NCBI GenBank assembly: GCA_033439765.1
Contig: JAULSN010000013.1
Span: 1 to 64,000 of the forward strand
DNA length: 64,000 nt
DNA from: Lasiosphaeria ovina
Taxonomy: Eukaryota > Ascomycota > Sordariomycetes > Sordariales > Lasiosphaeriaceae
Reading direction: 5' to 3'
In this document: piece by piece, positions 62,063-64,000 of the stretch
How the letters are laid out: every line of letters begins with the position of its first letter
Numbering within the stretch: position 1 is the stretch's first letter
Position numbers and translations under genes: made by a program
The notes under the pieces: generated by a model
Database searches by the model: none
What the model was told of the DNA's origin: nothing
What the model saw: only the letters and a program-made list of their open reading frames with translations

Positions 62063-64000
62063 ATGGAGTTGGCATTCTCGTCAGTCGTCGACCCCTCGCT
62101 GTACAACCCGCATGGACTGTGCGATGGCGGCGAAGTGCGGTTGCACAACAGCCACGAGCTGGGAGATCTCGGCTCCATCCTGGCCCAGAAGGACTGGAGT
62201 GAGAACGTGGAGCCGTGCCAATACTACGCGGGAACCATGAGTGCCCGCTTCAACGTTGTTTCAGTGGGATTTCCTGGCTGCCTCCCCGACCGGCTGGAGA
62301 TAGTCTCGTACGCGGCCGAGATTGGATTTCTCGTCGATGATCTTGCCGAGTACGGTGACGAGTCCAAGGTAAGCCGGACGCCCATCTTAATTACCTTTTT
62401 AGTCCGCTAGACACGCTAATCCACGGGGACAGCGTACCGAGGTGCTTGGCAATATGATTGACACATTCAGACTCGAGGGCCAACGTGCTTCTCGGAGCTC
62501 CCGGGCCTCGGGAAAGAAGCGGCTGCTTGCAAAGCTAAGTCACAGGATGCTCAGCATCGACAGAGAGCGTGCCAAGAAAGCCCTCAATATGTGGGCTGGC
62601 TACCTGGAAGGTGGAGGTGGAGGGGGAACAAATGTCCAATTCGACACATTTGAAGACTTTGTCGAGTTTCGAGTTGCGGATGTCGGAAGGCAGTGAGTAT
62701 CTCCATCCAGATCTCCATGGCGCCGTATTTATCCCAGCCTAACCCGACCTAACCTCTCCCAACAGTTTCACAACTGGCCTGATGTACTTTGGCATGGGCA
62801 TAACCATCCCCGAGCACGAAGAGGCAGCCCAGCAGCAGCTTTCTCACCCGGCTTGGGCCGCTATATCCCTGACAAACGACATCTTCTCGCGGGAAAAGGA
62901 GCAGCGGTTTCTGGCGCAGTCATCAAACAAGAAAATGAATACCGCAAACGCAGTTGATGTTTTGGCGAGGCTGCGCTCGGTCGGCGTCGATGAGGCAAAG
63001 GAAATATGCCGACAAGAGATCATCAAGTATTGGAACGAGCTGCAGGGAAACATCGAGAAAGCTCGCGAAGCAGGCTGCTACTCGTCAGACTTGTTGCGCT
63101 TCCTTGAGTCGATGAAATACCTGCACACCGGCGGTCTCGTCTGGAGTACCAGCTGCCCTCGGTACAACGTTGCCGATGATTTCAGTCCCCGCCAGAGGGA
63201 GTGGATGACAAACGGAATCCCCAGCGAGGTGCTCGCAACGTCTGTCTGGAACAGGACGCTGCCTCCGTCGATCCCAGAGCCCCTAGTGCCGGAGCGAAGC
63301 CTACATTCAGAGGAGACCGAGGCAAACGACAGCACTGACACCAAGCATATCCTGAACGGCCAAGAAGCAGTCACTGTTGACGGACCCAAACTCAATGGCC
63401 GTCAAAGTATCGAGCCAGTCATCACAGAGACGGCGTTTCTTGACAAAAAGCCTGCCCCCGCTCACCACGCAAATCATTGACGGACCATCGCAGTACATCT
63501 CGTCACTCCCAGGAAAAGGTGTGCGCAACAGGGTGATTGATGCGCTGAACGTCTGGCTCCAGGTGCCCGAGAGCGCCATCAAGACCATCAAGCGAATCAT
63601 CGACCTCCTTTACACCGCGTCGCTGATGCTGGACGACATCCAGGACTCGTCGAGCCTGCGCCGGGGGAAGCCGGCGACACATACTGTCTTTGGCCTTGAA
63701 CAGACGGTCAACTCGTCGAGCTACAAGATTGCGGAGGCCCTGGAAGAGGTTCTTAAGCTGGACAGCCTCGAGTGCTTCCGGATAGTTACTGGTAAGTCCC
63801 CGCCCCCCTTTATCATCAACATGCTCCGGCTGACCCGGTGCGTGGCCGCCCAGAGGAGTTGAAGAACCTCTACATCGGACAGAGCCTAGACCTGTACTTA
63901 ACCAGCAATCTCGTCTGCCCGACGGTGGAGGAGTACATTGCAGTTTTGGATAACAGCAAGTCTTGCATCTGCACCACAGAGATACAGAACAGCAACGGCT
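62063..64000 (+). CDS. Bifunctional terpene synthase: class I cyclase plus prenyltransferase, partial at right edge
   Basis: Exons by eye: 62063-62368, 62433-62692, 62766 to about 63480, then a prenyltransferase part to 63791 and from 63854 on. Cyclase: the metal motif D92-D-L-A-E is in '[11 protein letters not shown]', the NSE motif N226-D-I-F-S-R-E-K-E follows, then '[15 protein letters not shown]'. Prenyltransferase: '[12 protein letters not shown]' and '[17 protein letters not shown]' (DDxxD), then '[13 protein letters not shown]'. This is the domain order of Phomopsis fusicoccadiene synthase, which makes a C20/C25 diphosphate and cyclises it. The cyclase frame stops at 63478-63480 while the prenyltransferase is in the +1 frame, open from about 63377; the join is unresolved (an unseen intron, or a one-base shift in the aaaaa or ccccc runs at 63440-63460). 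The gene runs off the right edge. Confidence 0.88.

Noticed and set aside
1..64000. CRISPR arrays, bacterial operons or replication origins
   Set aside because: The sequence is eukaryotic with spliced genes; no direct-repeat/spacer array was seen.

Overview
The window is nuclear DNA from a filamentous ascomycete (Pezizomycotina, most likely a Sordariomycete). The evidence is genes split by 50-100 bp GT-AG introns, several HET-domain loci, two Pth11/SAT4-type rhodopsin-fold membrane proteins, a hydrophobin, an A-T-TE NRPS-like enzyme, a fusicoccadiene-synthase-like terpene synthase, and C-to-T/G-to-A decay that looks like repeat-induced point mutation (RIP). Exon boundaries given here were read by eye from splice consensus plus frame and family continuity; there is no transcript evidence.

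Layout. 1-1.7 kb: tandem ~0.83-kb repeat with a small inverted-repeat element. 2-7.5 kb: graveyard of dead genes (an unidentified protein, a 5'-truncated cellular RNA-dependent RNA polymerase of the RNA-silencing type, a P-loop ATPase, and a fragment of an adenylation domain). 7.8-18.2 kb: compact biosynthetic cluster with an O-methyltransferase (-), an A-T-TE NRPS-like synthetase (+), a second O-methyltransferase (+) and an NmrA-like reductase (-). 21.8-29.9 kb: a Pth11-like protein, a hydrophobin and a multi-helix membrane protein, separated by long gene-poor stretches. 30-42.6 kb: HET district with two HET pseudogenes, one intact divergent HET-like gene and one HET gene lacking the N-terminal half of the domain. 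43-53.5 kb: secreted CE1 esterase, second rhodopsin-fold protein, GH5 glycoside hydrolase, Nudix hydrolase and amino-acid permease. 53.5-58.3 kb: no convincing gene. 58.3-59.6 kb: Cys-rich single-pass membrane protein. 62.1-64 kb: the start of a bifunctional terpene cyclase/prenyltransferase that runs off the right edge.

How it fits together. The 7.8-18.2 kb genes make a self-contained pathway: the synthetase would activate and condense aromatic alpha-keto acids (family inference) into a furanone, quinone or dioxolanone-type core, which two methyltransferases and an NAD(P)-dependent reductase could tailor. A mutated second copy of part of the synthetase lies just outside the cluster, so the core gene was once duplicated. 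At most nonsense codons in the decayed genes a single C-to-T or G-to-A change would explain the stop, which suggests RIP or a RIP-like process has swept the accessory DNA. The right-hand terpene synthase probably begins a second cluster outside the window.
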